Shown piece by piece: positions 34,299 through 43,762 of a stretch of DNA of 64,000 nt. Within the stretch, counting starts at the first letter, position 1; every line of letters begins with the position of its first letter. Origin of the DNA: DASPUI01 sp035622995 (GTDB lineage Bacteria > Verrucomicrobiota > Verrucomicrobiia > Chthoniobacterales > UBA10450); assembly GCA_035622995.1 (NCBI GenBank), contig DASPUI010000116.1:20261-84260 (forward strand), read 5' to 3'. The notes beneath the pieces are model-generated. The model worked only from the letters and a program-made list of their open reading frames with translations. It ran no database searches and was not told the origin of the DNA. The translations under genes were made by a program, and so were the position numbers.

Positions 34299-35270
34299 CT
34301 AGCCGTTTGAACCGTTCCAAAGGCCCCAGGCGAGCAGGGCGCCCGCGTCGCGCCACACGCCCGCCGGACTGTCGCCCAGGACGACCACGATAATATCCTT
34401 GCCTGGCCGGGTTCCGCTGGCGATCAAACATTTGCCCGCGGCCTCGGTGTAGCCAGTTTTCATTCCATTACAGTAGGGAAGCCGTCGCAGCAGCTTATTC
34501 GTATTTTCCAGCTCGCGTGTGCGGCCATTGGCGTAGCGAAAAACAAGCTGCGGCAGGCAGATGATCGAACGAATCGTGGAGTTTGCATATGCGGCCCGCG
34601 CAATCAGCGAGAGGTCGCGGGCAGTGGAATATTGGCCGGGCACTGGGAGTCCGTTGGGATTGATGAAATGCGAGTGAGTCGCGCCAAGTTCCTTCGCTCG
34701 TTGATTCATGAATTCGGCAAAAACCTCGATGCTTCCGGCGTTGTCGCGCGCCAAACACCGGGCAACATCGTTAGGGCTTTTGACCAACAGCGCCCGCAGC
34801 AGATCGATCCGTTGATAAGTATCGCCCGGCCGAATGTTCAATTTTACCGGCTCGGCCAGTGTATCGACTGCCTGGACCGTCACCGGTTGGTCGAGAAACC
34901 CGTGCTCGGCCACAATCAGCGCGGTCAGTAATTTTTGGGTGCTCGCTGCGGGCCGAAGCTCGTCGGCATTTTTCTCATATATTACCTGCCCGCTTTTTGC
35001 ATCGACCATGATGACCGATTTCGCCCGAGTTGCCGGCACTCCTCCCGTAACGCTTGTTGGTATCGAGACTGCCGGTTCGTCGTCCTCGTCCGCTTTAGGC
35101 TTTGCGCGCGAATGGGTCGATCGAATATGGACCGGCCGAGAAGTCGGAGTGGCTGTTTCTTTTGGCAACGGCTCCGGCACGCCGGTGGGCCGGACCGACT
35201 CCTGTCCAATCGCGGCCAGCGGAAGCGCGAGGGCGCAGAGGAAAACGAACAAGCGACGTCCCAGTGTCAT
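34299..35270 (-). CDS. D-alanyl-D-alanine carboxypeptidase (PBP5/DacF family)
   Basis: An exported serine peptidase that trims the terminal D-Ala from peptidoglycan stem peptides. After a signal peptide (LFVFLCALALPLAAIG) and a Pro/Ser-rich linker come the catalytic SxxK (STQK in PAASTQKLLTALI, near 107), the SxN (SPND) and KTG (NGMKTGYTEAAGK) motifs. The C-terminal beta domain of PBP5 and its membrane-anchoring helix appear to be missing, so the enzyme may be soluble in the periplasm. The gene is followed after about 200 bases by the convergent small lipoprotein gene. Confidence 0.9.
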   Translation of the reverse strand: MTLGRRLFVFLCALALPLAAIGQESVRPTGVPEPLPKETATPTSRPVHIRSTHSRAKPKADEDDEPAVSIPTSVTGGVPATRAKSVIMVDAKSGQVIYEKNADELRPAASTQKLLTALIVAEHGFLDQPVTVQAVDTLAEPVKLNIRPGDTYQRIDLLRALLVKSPNDVARCLARDNAGSIEVFAEFMNQRAKELGATHSHFINPNGLPVPGQYSTARDLSLIARAAYANSTIRSIICLPQLVFRYANGRTRELENTNKLLRRLPYCNGMKTGYTEAAGKCLIASGTRPGKDIIVVVLGDSPAGVWRDAGALLAWGLWNGSNG

Positions 35271-35311
35271 CGGCGAAGAATTAGCGGCAACGCGTTGAGA
35301 TACGCAAGGGA

Positions 35312-35698
35312 TTACAAATCTTTTCCGCGCTGGATCAGTTCAATTTCATAACCTTCGGGAGCGTCGACGAACGCAATCCTGCTTCCACCCGACGTTTGAT
35401 GGGGACCGTCCGAAAGCGGGTAGCCCTTGGCTGCAGACTCGCGCGCAAACTTGTCCAGATCGTCTACTTCAAAGGCAAGATGGGTCAGGTCAGGACCAAC
35501 AATCACCGGACCGCTTTCGTCAAACTTGCACAGCTCAATTTCTTCCTCGCTTTGCGGTGCTTTAAAAAACACCAACTGCGACCCTCGACCGGAGGTATGT
35601 CGGCGAACCTCTCTTAATCCGAGAACATCCCGATAAAAGGCAACTGTCTTTTCCAAGTCTTTTACTCGATAGCGCGTGTGCAGGAGTTTTTTGACCAT
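35312..35698 (-). CDS. gloA: Lactoylglutathione lyase-like VOC protein (glyoxalase I)
   Basis: A 128-residue vicinal oxygen chelate protein starting LLHTRYRVKDLEKTVAFYRDVLG. It holds the typical metal ligands: His in LLHTRYRV, Glu in EIELCKFDE, His in LTHLAFEVDDLDKF and Glu in GYEIELIQRG. This fits glyoxalase I, which detoxifies methylglyoxal with glutathione or another thiol. Other VOC functions are possible. It is divergent from ubiX. Confidence 0.85.
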   Translation of the reverse strand: MVKKLLHTRYRVKDLEKTVAFYRDVLGLREVRRHTSGRGSQLVFFKAPQSEEEIELCKFDESGPVIVGPDLTHLAFEVDDLDKFARESAAKGYPLSDGPHQTSGGSRIAFVDAPEGYEIELIQRGKDL

Positions 35699-35806
35699 CT
35701 CGTATCTTGGGATGGTTCGGCAGTGAGTTCAACACGACGAGGTCGACTTCTTTCGCCCGCCGATCTCTGATTGCGAGAAACGAGAAGAGTTGTAGTTCTT
35801 AGTCCG

Positions 35807-36376
35807 ATGAAACTGGTGATCGCGGCGACCGGCGCCAGCGGAACGATTTATTTGGAGCGTTTGCTCGAACAAATCGATACTGCTGCGCACGAAGTTCATT
35901 TCGTGATGAGCGGGCACGCCAAACAAGTCGCGAAACAGGAATTGGGCGGCCTGAGAATTCCAAAGAATGTTGTCCAGCACGACGAGAACGATCTCAATGT
36001 GCCGTTTGTCAGCGGCTCGGCGCGTTTCGATGCAATGGTCATTGTTCCCTGTTCGATGGCAACCATTGGCCGAATCGCTTCCGGCTCAAGCGACAGTGCC
36101 TTGCTGCGGGCGGCCGACGTTTTCTTGAAGGAACGCCGCAAGCTGGTGCTCGTTCCTCGCGAAACGCCCTGGAATTTAATACATGCGCGCAATGTTGTGA
36201 CGCTCCTGGAGGCCGGCGCGGTCGTCCTCCCCGCGATTCCCTCCTTCTACAGCCGACCCGCTTCAGTTGCCGAGATTGTCGATACCGTTGTCTGGCGCAT
36301 CCTCGATCAAATCGGCCTGCCGAGTGCGCGCGCATATCGCTGGGCTGATCAAACTCGAAAATCCGGCAAACGTTGA
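35807..36376 (+). CDS. ubiX: Flavin prenyltransferase UbiX
   Basis: Makes prenylated FMN, the cofactor of UbiD-type decarboxylases. The start MKLVIAATGASGTIYLERLLEQ is diagnostic, as are IVPCSMATIGRIASG near 75-89 and RETPWNLIHARNVVTLLEAGA. ATG at 35807 gives the conserved start. No ubiD gene is in the window, so its partner is elsewhere. The stop overlaps the next gene by 4 bases. Confidence 0.94.
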   Translation: MKLVIAATGASGTIYLERLLEQIDTAAHEVHFVMSGHAKQVAKQELGGLRIPKNVVQHDENDLNVPFVSGSARFDAMVIVPCSMATIGRIASGSSDSALLRAADVFLKERRKLVLVPRETPWNLIHARNVVTLLEAGAVVLPAIPSFYSRPASVAEIVDTVVWRILDQIGLPSARAYRWADQTRKSGKR

Positions 36377-37017
36377 AGATCGAAGGCTGGCGGGCACGTT
36401 GGTTAATCGCATTTGGATTTCGTTTGCTCCAAATTTGGTCGCACACCCTGCGCTTCGAGGTCGACGATCGTTTGGGCGTGATCGGGAAGCCGGTCGCGAA
36501 AAATTACATCGCCGCACTTTGGCACAATCGCCTGTTGCTGATTTCGCCCGCACTAAAGAAATTTCTTCCTCAGCGGCCGGGCGCGGGATTGATCAGCGCG
36601 AGTCGGGATGGCGATCTCGTCGCCGATTTGACTCAGCGCTTCGGCTTTGACGTTGTTCGCGGCTCAACCTCGCGCATGGGCGCCAGCGCAATTCTCGAGC
36701 TGGGCAACGTCCTTGCATCCGGCCGCGACATTGTCATCACGCCGGACGGTCCCCGCGGTCCGGCCTACGGACTTGGGAAGGGCATTATTTTTCTGGCGCA
36801 GAAGACGGGCGCTGAGGTTGTGCCGGTCAATTTCGAATATTCCAGCTGCTGGCGGGTAAACAGCTGGGATCGATTCATTTTGCCGCGCCCATTTGCCAAA
36901 GTGCGCTTCATCATCGGCCCGGCGCACCGGGTAGAATTGACAAATACGCCTGAAGAATTCGAAGCGGAATGCTCGCGGCTGCAAAAGGCGATGATGTCGC
37001 TGGTTGAACGGCGTTGA
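36373..37017 (+). CDS. Lysophospholipid acyltransferase family protein (DUF374)
   Basis: The sequence ALWHNRLLL, then SASRDGDLVADLTQRFGFDVVRGS and ITPDGPRGPAYGLGKG, is the DUF374 pattern, a branch of the lysophospholipid acyltransferases. The WHNR at 52-55 stands in for the usual HxxxxD catalytic pattern together with the SRDGD. Related proteins act in lipid A or phospholipid acylation in the inner membrane. The TTG start overlaps the ubiX stop (TTGA), so the two are coupled. Confidence 0.85.
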   Translation: MKIEGWRARWLIAFGFRLLQIWSHTLRFEVDDRLGVIGKPVAKNYIAALWHNRLLLISPALKKFLPQRPGAGLISASRDGDLVADLTQRFGFDVVRGSTSRMGASAILELGNVLASGRDIVITPDGPRGPAYGLGKGIIFLAQKTGAEVVPVNFEYSSCWRVNSWDRFILPRPFAKVRFIIGPAHRVELTNTPEEFEAECSRLQKAMMSLVERR

Positions 37018-37035
37018 GTCATTTAAGTTCCGCGC

Positions 37036-37914
37036 ATGACGAACCTGATCGACGGCCGAGTGATTGCCGAAAAAGTATACGTCGATCTCCGTCGCGAAAT
37101 CGCCGATCTAAAGTCGAGAGGAATCACGCCTGGACTGGCAGTCGTTCTGATTGGCGATAATCCTGCATCCCGCGCCTATGTCCGTTCGAAGGATAAGATG
37201 AGCCGCGAACTGGGCCTGCATTCAGTCAAGCTCGAGCTGCCGGCATCGACGACTCAAGAGGAATTGCTCGCCCAAGTTAGCGAATTAAATAAAGACTCGA
37301 ACGTCCACGGAATCCTCGTTCAATCACCGCCGCCACCACAGATTGATGAGGCGGCGGTCGTCCGCGCGCTCGATCCGCGCAAAGATGTCGACGGATTTCA
37401 TCCGGAGAATGTCGCGAAGCTTGCGCTCGGCGATGAGTCAGGCTTTGTACCGTGCACGCCGCTTGGCGTGCAACGCCTGCTGATCGAGAGCAAGATCGCT
37501 ATTGCCGGCGCGCATGTGGTCATTATTGGGCGCAGCATGATCGTGGGGAAATCGCTCGCACTTTTACTGGTGCAAAAGACTAAAAATGCGGATGCGACTG
37601 TTACCGTTGTCCATTCGCGCAGCAAAAATCTCGAAGCAATCACGCGTTCGGCAGACATTTTGGTCGCGGCAATCGGTCGTGCCGAATTCGTAAAGGCGGA
37701 ACACGTCCGTGACGGCGCGGTTGTGATCGACGTCGGGATCAATCGGGTAGAAGACGCGACCAGTGCGCGCGGCTATCGATTGATCGGCGACGTGGCCTTC
37801 GGGGAAGTTTCAAAGAAAGCCGCCGCCATTACGCCGGTGCCTGGGGGAGTGGGTCCGATGACCATTGCGATGCTCATGTCGAATACCGTGAAAGCGGCGC
37901 GGCAATCAGCGTGA
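37036..37914 (+). CDS. folD: Bifunctional methylenetetrahydrofolate dehydrogenase/cyclohydrolase
   Basis: Interconverts methylene-, methenyl- and formyl-tetrahydrofolate. The catalytic YVRSKDKM with its lysine lies near 49-56. The segment GILVQSPPPPQ (usually QLPLP) is near 96-106, the dinucleotide-binding VVIIGRSMIVGKSLALLL near 155-172, and PGGVGPMTIAML near the end. Length (292) is normal. The gene overlaps the convergent FAD-dependent oxidoreductase by 9 bases. Confidence 0.95.
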   Translation: MTNLIDGRVIAEKVYVDLRREIADLKSRGITPGLAVVLIGDNPASRAYVRSKDKMSRELGLHSVKLELPASTTQEELLAQVSELNKDSNVHGILVQSPPPPQIDEAAVVRALDPRKDVDGFHPENVAKLALGDESGFVPCTPLGVQRLLIESKIAIAGAHVVIIGRSMIVGKSLALLLVQKTKNADATVTVVHSRSKNLEAITRSADILVAAIGRAEFVKAEHVRDGAVVIDVGINRVEDATSARGYRLIGDVAFGEVSKKAAAITPVPGGVGPMTIAMLMSNTVKAARQSA

Positions 37915-38991
37915 TCCCCGAACGATTTTGCCGGTCAGCAACCGCAGAATCGCCGGACTAATACCCGCCAGATGAAGCGCAGCCGATGCGCTTCGAGGCG
38001 AGAGAACTCCAGTTCGCGCCAACCGATTAATCCATAGCCGGCCGCGATACATCGCAGCCCGTGCGCGAGCGAATTCAGACAACACCGATAGTCGATTCTG
38101 GCCATGACTAATCTTTGCGATTGCGTCCGCAGCTAATTCGCCGGAACGGAGCGCGTAGTAAATTCCTTCACCGGTGAACGGCTCGACCACGCGCGCCGCA
38201 TCGCCGATAAAAATGAGATCTTCGCGAATTGAATGAATCGGTGCCCGAGTCAGCGGGGTGATGGTCCGCCACGATTGGTCGGCCTTGGTTCTGAATTGTT
38301 TTTCCGCCCAGGCGCGCAGGATCGAAATGGAGGATGGCTTTCCGACAAGACAGAGGTTCAGTTCGCGCTCGTTGACCGGAGCCTGGCCGGAATAACCCTC
38401 GGGCAAAAACTGAAGAACGACGCGATTTCCGAAGTCTTGCGGCAGCGGAATGTGCGCTTGCAGCGCGACGCGCTCACGCCCGGGCGATGGCAGTAAATTG
38501 CGCAGGCGCGCGACCGTTGAGTTTCGCCCGTCCGCGCCGACCACGACACGGGCGGTAACGGTTTCGCGAACAAGATCGATCTTCCAATTATTCGACCCAG
38601 CCTTCCGGAGACTGGTCACGACCGATTGTTCGCGAATTTCCGCGCCACCGTCGCGAGCGCGATTCAGCAGCAATTGATCGAACAGACTGCGCTTGATTGC
38701 GATCTCGCTTTCATCGCCGCTTGACAGATCGACCTTTATTTTGCGGCCGTTGATGGCGATGAAATCGACGTGGTCGAGTCTGCCATGGGGCAGTGCACGA
38801 ACGCCTTCGAAAATCTCCAGCCGGCGCAAAACCGCCCAGCAAGCCGGGTTCAAACAATCGCCGCAAACTTTTTCGCGGGGGAATTTTTCACGCTCGATCA
38901 AAACGGTTCGCAGACCGGCTGCAGCGCAAAATGCGGCACAGGTCGAGCCTGCGGGGCCGCCGCCGACAATTGCAACGTCAAAAACATCCAT
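37906..38991 (-). CDS. FAD-dependent oxidoreductase of the geranylgeranyl reductase family
   Basis: An N-terminal FAD-binding fold with DVAIVGGGPAGSTCAAFCAAAG, followed by the family's KVCGDCLNP cysteine segment near 41-49, the GADGRNSTVARL motif near 153-164 and IGDAARVVEPFTGEGIYYAL near 255-274. Enzymes of this family reduce prenyl chains of quinones or lipids, or halogenate or hydroxylate aromatic substrates. No partner gene is close, so the substrate is unknown. Confidence 0.85.
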   Translation of the reverse strand: MDVFDVAIVGGGPAGSTCAAFCAAAGLRTVLIEREKFPREKVCGDCLNPACWAVLRRLEIFEGVRALPHGRLDHVDFIAINGRKIKVDLSSGDESEIAIKRSLFDQLLLNRARDGGAEIREQSVVTSLRKAGSNNWKIDLVRETVTARVVVGADGRNSTVARLRNLLPSPGRERVALQAHIPLPQDFGNRVVLQFLPEGYSGQAPVNERELNLCLVGKPSSISILRAWAEKQFRTKADQSWRTITPLTRAPIHSIREDLIFIGDAARVVEPFTGEGIYYALRSGELAADAIAKISHGQNRLSVLSEFARARAAMYRGRLWINRLARTGVLSPRSASAALHLAGISPAILRLLTGKIVRGSR

Positions 38992-39069
38992 CCGATTTCA
39001 GTTTCAAAGAAAGGCGCCATGGATAAAGCCATTTCGCACGATTACTTTTTGGGCGTAGTTTGAGAAGTT

Positions 39070-40152
39070 ATGGGGTGGTCGCTTCCGATCTTTCGAATTG
39101 CGGGAATTCAACTTCGTATTCACGTCACGTTCTTGCTCCTGATCGTCTGGCTCGCGTTCGGATATTACCACGAAGGTGGCTCGGCGGTGGCGGCAGCGCG
39201 GGTGATTTTTATTCTCCTGCTGTTTGTTTGCGTCGTCCTTCATGAGTTTGGACACGCATTTGCCGCCAAAGCTTTCGGCATCAATACTCCGGACATCACG
39301 CTGTTGCCGATCGGCGGGGTGGCGCGGTTGGAACGAATGCCTGAGGAGCCGGTGCAGGAATTGATCATCGCGGTAGCAGGACCGGCTGTGAACGTTATTA
39401 TTGCGCTCTGTCTATTTGTCGTGATCGGCGCACGTGGCTTGTTGCAGCAGGCGACATTCGAGGGCGGAGATTTAATCGCCCAGTTGCTGACCATCAATGT
39501 GATGCTCGTTCTCTTTAACCTTTTGCCAGCGTTTCCAATGGACGGAGGCCGGGTCCTGCGCGCGTTGCTTGCAACGCGTCTGCCTTATGCGCGTGCGACA
39601 CAAATTGCCGCGAACATTGGGCAGGGATGCGCGTTTGTTTTTGGATTCATCGGTTTATTGTGGAACCCATTTTTAATTTTCATCGCGTTTTTTGTTTATA
39701 TCGGCGCGTCGCAGGAAGCCGCCCTCGCGCAGATGAAAGATGTCTCGCGGCGCTTTCCGGTATCGAGCGCTATGGTCCGTGAATTTCGATCGTTGCCTGT
39801 CAACGCGACGTTGCAGGAAGCGGTGGATGCACTCCTTGCAACGTCGCAGCACGATTTCCCGGTGCTGGAAGAAAGCGGAAGCGTCGCTGGAATTTTAACC
39901 CGACACGATTTGATTGCGGCTTTGCACAAGGGGGATCCAACGACTCACGTCGGCGACGTAATGCGTCGCAATATTCCGACCGTAACGACCGGCACGCGAT
40001 TCGAAGACGCATTTCGTATCATGCAGGAGTGCAATTGCCCGGTATTGCCGGTGCTCGACGGTATGAAGCGACTGGTTGGTTTGCTTACGCCGGAAAACGT
40101 CAGCGAGCTAATGATGGTCCAATCGGCATTGCCGCGGCGGCGGGTTGCGTAG
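39070..40152 (+). CDS. Site-2 protease family zinc metallopeptidase with CBS pair
   Basis: An intramembrane metalloprotease of the SpoIVFB/S2P type. HEFGHAFAAKAFGI (HExxH) lies near 57-70 and the third ligand is in NLLPAFPMDGGRVLRALLA near 152-170. About six membrane helices surround them. Two CBS domains follow, from about 235 (FRSLPVNATLQEAVDALLA) to the end. They may sense adenine nucleotides. Targets are unknown; family members cleave anti-sigma factors or transcription-factor precursors. Its end is 8 bases into an alternative uvrC frame, and uvrC proper starts 62 bases later. Confidence 0.92.
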   Translation: MGWSLPIFRIAGIQLRIHVTFLLLIVWLAFGYYHEGGSAVAAARVIFILLLFVCVVLHEFGHAFAAKAFGINTPDITLLPIGGVARLERMPEEPVQELIIAVAGPAVNVIIALCLFVVIGARGLLQQATFEGGDLIAQLLTINVMLVLFNLLPAFPMDGGRVLRALLATRLPYARATQIAANIGQGCAFVFGFIGLLWNPFLIFIAFFVYIGASQEAALAQMKDVSRRFPVSSAMVREFRSLPVNATLQEAVDALLATSQHDFPVLEESGSVAGILTRHDLIAALHKGDPTTHVGDVMRRNIPTVTTGTRFEDAFRIMQECNCPVLPVLDGMKRLVGLLTPENVSELMMVQSALPRRRVA

Positions 40153-40213
40153 TTGTTCAGTTTGCATCGCGTTGCCGAATTTGCCCGCGGCGCGTACGTT
40201 ACAGACTCCGGCG

Positions 40214-41812
40214 ATGGTTTCGACAAAGCAAAAGCCAGATTTGCAAAAGAAAGTACGGGACGTGCCGCACAAGCCTGGCGTGTACCTCATGCGCGACCGA
40301 TTCAATCGCGTGATATACGTCGGCAAAGCGCGCGACTTGCGCAAACGTGTCGGCTCATATTTTCTTCCTTCGAAAATCACCCAGGCTGATTTGAAAACGC
40401 GCGCGCTGCTCGACGCAACCTGGGATTTCGAAACGCATGTTGTCCGGAGCGAGGCCGAATCGCTCCTGCTTGAGGGCAAGCTGATCAAGGAGTACCGACC
40501 GCGTTACAACATTTCCTTCCGTGACGATAAACGTTTTCTTCTGGTCAAGGTTGACCCGACGGAAGAATGGCCGCGTTTTCGTCTGGCGCGATTGAAGAAG
40601 GATGACAACGCACGTTATTTCGGACCGTACGCACATGCCGGCGCACTGCGTCAGACGCTAAACTTGATGCGAAAGAAATTCGGTGTCCTCACGTTTGGTC
40701 GCGGGGCGCCGACTGAGCGCGAGTTAAAATCCGCGACCTATCAGGTGCCGACGCGCCTGAATGAAATTAACGCGGAACAGTATCGCGAGCGCGTGACGGA
40801 AGCGTGCGAATTTCTCGAAGGGCATTCGCGGGAAATGATCGTTGCCCTGGAAGAACAAATGCGCAAAGCCGCCGGGGACATGGATTTTGAGAAAGCGGCT
40901 GAGTTGCGCAATATGATCGATGATGTGCGCCGGACGACAAAACCAATGCGGCGTTTTACCCGGCACAGTTTGCCAAGCTCAATCGATCCAATCGCCGACG
41001 TGCAGGAGCTGGCCGAAGTCTTGCAACTGCCGCGCCTCCCGCGAGTGATGGAATGTTTCGACATTTCGAATATTTCGACGACGCACGTGGTCGCATCCAT
41101 GGTTTGTTTTCGCGACGGCGTACCGGATAAAAATTGTTATCGGCGATATCGCGTTCGGACCGTGCAAGGCCAGGATGATTTTGCCAGTATGGCCGAAGTC
41201 GTCAGGCGAAGATACGCGCGAATTTTACTGGAAGCGCGCGAGCAAAATCCGGAAATCGCCGAGTTTTCGCAGGAACAAACCGTTGATGGGCTGCGCCGTT
41301 TGGAAAAGCAAGCCTCCAACTTTCAACGGCCAGCGGCCAACGCCGAGATCGAGCAGCAGAAGTTTGCCGCGCCAGTTCGTTTGCCGGATCTGATCATTGT
41401 CGACGGAGGTAAGGGCCAGCTCTCTTCCGCGTGCAGCGAGCTCCAGCGACTCGGTTTGCAGGAATTGGCCATCATCGGTCTGGCGAAGGAACGCGAGGAA
41501 ATTTTTCGGCCGGGGCGGGCTTTGCCGATACAACTTTCACTCGATTCCCGTGCGCTTCGTTTGCTTCAGCGGATTCGCGATGAAGCGCATCGTTTTGCAA
41601 ATGCCTATCACCAGCTGCTTTTAAAGAAGCGAGTCGAGGAGAGCATTCTGGACGATTGTCCGGGCGTGAGCCAAAACCGGAAAAATCTGTTGCTTCGAGA
41701 ATTTGGGTCGGTCAATCGGCTCCGGCGAGCGAGCGTGGAGGAAATTGCCGCGACGGAAGGAATCGGCCGAAAACTGGCCGAAGATGTGCATCGCTTCTTG
41801 CAGCGGCATTGA
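40214..41812 (+). CDS. uvrC: UvrABC nucleotide excision repair subunit C, with an insert
   Basis: Makes both incisions beside bulky DNA lesions after UvrAB binding. It has a GIY-YIG domain (GVYLMRD, VIYVGKARDLRKRV), a UVR motif (DFEKAAELRNMIDDVRR), an RNase H-like 5' nuclease with DGGKGQL and DEAHRFANAYH, and a C-terminal double helix-hairpin-helix (DDCPGVSQNRKNLLLREFGS). ATG at 40214 is chosen because upstream in-frame codons lie before the family start. Residues about 342-389 form an insert between VVRRRYARILLEA and LPDLIIVDGGKG, rich in Gln, Ala and Asn, which E. coli UvrC lacks. Confidence 0.94.
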   Translation: MVSTKQKPDLQKKVRDVPHKPGVYLMRDRFNRVIYVGKARDLRKRVGSYFLPSKITQADLKTRALLDATWDFETHVVRSEAESLLLEGKLIKEYRPRYNISFRDDKRFLLVKVDPTEEWPRFRLARLKKDDNARYFGPYAHAGALRQTLNLMRKKFGVLTFGRGAPTERELKSATYQVPTRLNEINAEQYRERVTEACEFLEGHSREMIVALEEQMRKAAGDMDFEKAAELRNMIDDVRRTTKPMRRFTRHSLPSSIDPIADVQELAEVLQLPRLPRVMECFDISNISTTHVVASMVCFRDGVPDKNCYRRYRVRTVQGQDDFASMAEVVRRRYARILLEAREQNPEIAEFSQEQTVDGLRRLEKQASNFQRPAANAEIEQQKFAAPVRLPDLIIVDGGKGQLSSACSELQRLGLQELAIIGLAKEREEIFRPGRALPIQLSLDSRALRLLQRIRDEAHRFANAYHQLLLKKRVEESILDDCPGVSQNRKNLLLREFGSVNRLRRASVEEIAATEGIGRKLAEDVHRFLQRH

Positions 41813-41854
41813 TTTGCCGCAGATTTCGCAATTCAACGCAGGTTTTGGAATGAG

Positions 41855-43762
41855 ATGAATTTTACCGGCGGAAATCTGCGTATTCTTTTTATCGCGTCTC
41901 TGTTTGCCAGTGCTGCGGCGGAGTCGCTTGCGCAACTACCGAGCCCGACGCCGGTGGCGACTCCGGTTGCAACGCCAGAAACGGAAGAAGAGACAATCAT
42001 TCCAACGTTTGAAACGCAGAAACAGGCACGAACATACGTCCTCGATGTGCCGGCACCGCGCGGCGAAATCGTCGACCGGAACGGTTTGCCGCTGGCCCAG
42101 AATAAGGTGGCCTACAATCTGGCCGTCAATTTTCCGACGCCGCTCGATTTTTCCGACGCACAAGCGGTCAATTTTATGCAGGAAAAGATCGACCAGGCTT
42201 CCAAAATAATTGGCCGGAAGATAAAAATCTCCGACGACGCAATCATTAAGCATTATCGGAATCGCGGAGGTTTGCCATTGGAAATCGCCCAGAATCTTAG
42301 CGATGACGAATACGCAGCGGTCAAAGATCGGACCAAAGACTCAATGGTCGTTAGGCCAGTTTACATCCGGACCTACCCGAACGGAAAGGTGGCGGGACAG
42401 ATCGTCGGCTACACCGGCAAAACGGGCCGCAACCTCGATGGCATCATTGACAATCACGAGACGATTTGGCCTGAGACGGAAGGCCGCGAGGGACTCGAGC
42501 AAACGTTCAACGAATTGCTTACGGGCAAGCATGGCGAATACAAACTGACGTTCGATAAAGATGGCCGGAAGACATCGGAAAAATTGATCTCCGCTCCGGT
42601 TCCGGGGAGCACGATTGTGACGACCCTTGATCTGCGCCTTCAGGAATTGGCCGAAAAGGCGCTGGCCGCGAAAGCGAAACGCGGCGCACTGGTAATCGTC
42701 GACCCAAACAGCGGCGACATTTTGGCGATGGCTTCCTGGCCGGGCTACAATCCAAATGTTTTTATTCCATCCATTTCGGCGGATAAATTCAAAGCGCTTC
42801 AGGATGATCCTGACATTCCGCTGTTACCGCGCGCGTTTCGCTCCTCCTACCCGCCGGGCTCGACGTTCAAAGTTGCAGTTGGTCTGGCGGCGCTCGAAAG
42901 CGGCTCGGTCCGGCCGGAAGACTTGTATCAATGCGTTCCGGCGATCGAAATCGGGAACCTGACGTTTCACAATTGGAAGAAGAGCGATCGCGGCGCGCTC
43001 AATTTCGTTCAGGCTATGACCGAATCGTGCGACACCTGGTTCTATCAGGTTGGGATCAAAACCGGCGCAGAGCCGATAATTGATTGGGCACTGCAGCTTG
43101 GTTTTGGGGCAAAGTGTGGTGTGCCGTTGCGCGGTGAAGCGGAGGGCCGGGTGCCAAACGACGATTACATGAAGGCAACGCACGGACGAAAACTGCTCAA
43201 CGGCGACATTGCGAATTTGTCTATCGGTCAGGGCGACACACAGGTCACGCCGCTGCAAATGGCGCAAGCGATGGCCGTGATTGCCAACGGCGGCACCGTT
43301 TTTCAATCGCGACTCGTGCAGCAGGTGCAGTCGCTCGACAACAAAATCGTCAGCGCTTATCAGGTGCGAGCAAAACGGACCCTCGACATTTCACCAACGA
43401 CGCTGGACCAGTTGCATACTGCCTTGGTCGATGTGGTGAACGGGGCGGGCGGAACTGCGCATGAAGCCGAACTGGACAATGTGGAAGTTGCGGGCAAGAC
43501 CGGCACCGCACAATGGGGGCCGAAAAACAAAGAGCGCACGGCTGCGTGGTTCGCAGGCTATTTGCCGGCTGATAAGCCGGAATTTGCGTTTGCTGCGCTC
43601 TACGAGGGTGAGGTCGGCAGCAAAGTTCACGGCGGATCGGCCGCGGCTCCAATGATCGCGGAGGTCTTCAAAGAAGTTTACAAAACTCGCCAGGCAAACG
43701 GCCGTCGGCGCGAATCGCCGGTCCGCCGCGCCCAACCCGTTGAAGAAGATCAATCGGACTAA
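41855..43762 (+). CDS. mrdA: Penicillin-binding protein 2 (MrdA-type transpeptidase)
   Basis: A class B transpeptidase that crosslinks peptidoglycan, in other bacteria with RodA in cell elongation. The dimerisation domain has APRGEIVDRNGLPLAQN near 67-83. The catalytic SxxK (STFK in YPPGSTFKVAVG), SxN-like (SCDTWFYQ) and KTG (VAGKTGTAQWG) motifs are present. The N-terminus lacks a normal signal anchor: ILFIASLFASAAAESLAQ is short, ends in small residues and is followed by Pro/Thr linker, so it reads more like a cleavable signal peptide. No rodA, mreB or mreC is beside it. It overlaps the convergent aldo/keto reductase gene by 4 bases. Confidence 0.92.
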   Translation: MNFTGGNLRILFIASLFASAAAESLAQLPSPTPVATPVATPETEEETIIPTFETQKQARTYVLDVPAPRGEIVDRNGLPLAQNKVAYNLAVNFPTPLDFSDAQAVNFMQEKIDQASKIIGRKIKISDDAIIKHYRNRGGLPLEIAQNLSDDEYAAVKDRTKDSMVVRPVYIRTYPNGKVAGQIVGYTGKTGRNLDGIIDNHETIWPETEGREGLEQTFNELLTGKHGEYKLTFDKDGRKTSEKLISAPVPGSTIVTTLDLRLQELAEKALAAKAKRGALVIVDPNSGDILAMASWPGYNPNVFIPSISADKFKALQDDPDIPLLPRAFRSSYPPGSTFKVAVGLAALESGSVRPEDLYQCVPAIEIGNLTFHNWKKSDRGALNFVQAMTESCDTWFYQVGIKTGAEPIIDWALQLGFGAKCGVPLRGEAEGRVPNDDYMKATHGRKLLNGDIANLSIGQGDTQVTPLQMAQAMAVIANGGTVFQSRLVQQVQSLDNKIVSAYQVRAKRTLDISPTTLDQLHTALVDVVNGAGGTAHEAELDNVEVAGKTGTAQWGPKNKERTAAWFAGYLPADKPEFAFAALYEGEVGSKVHGGSAAAPMIAEVFKEVYKTRQANGRRRESPVRRAQPVEEDQSD

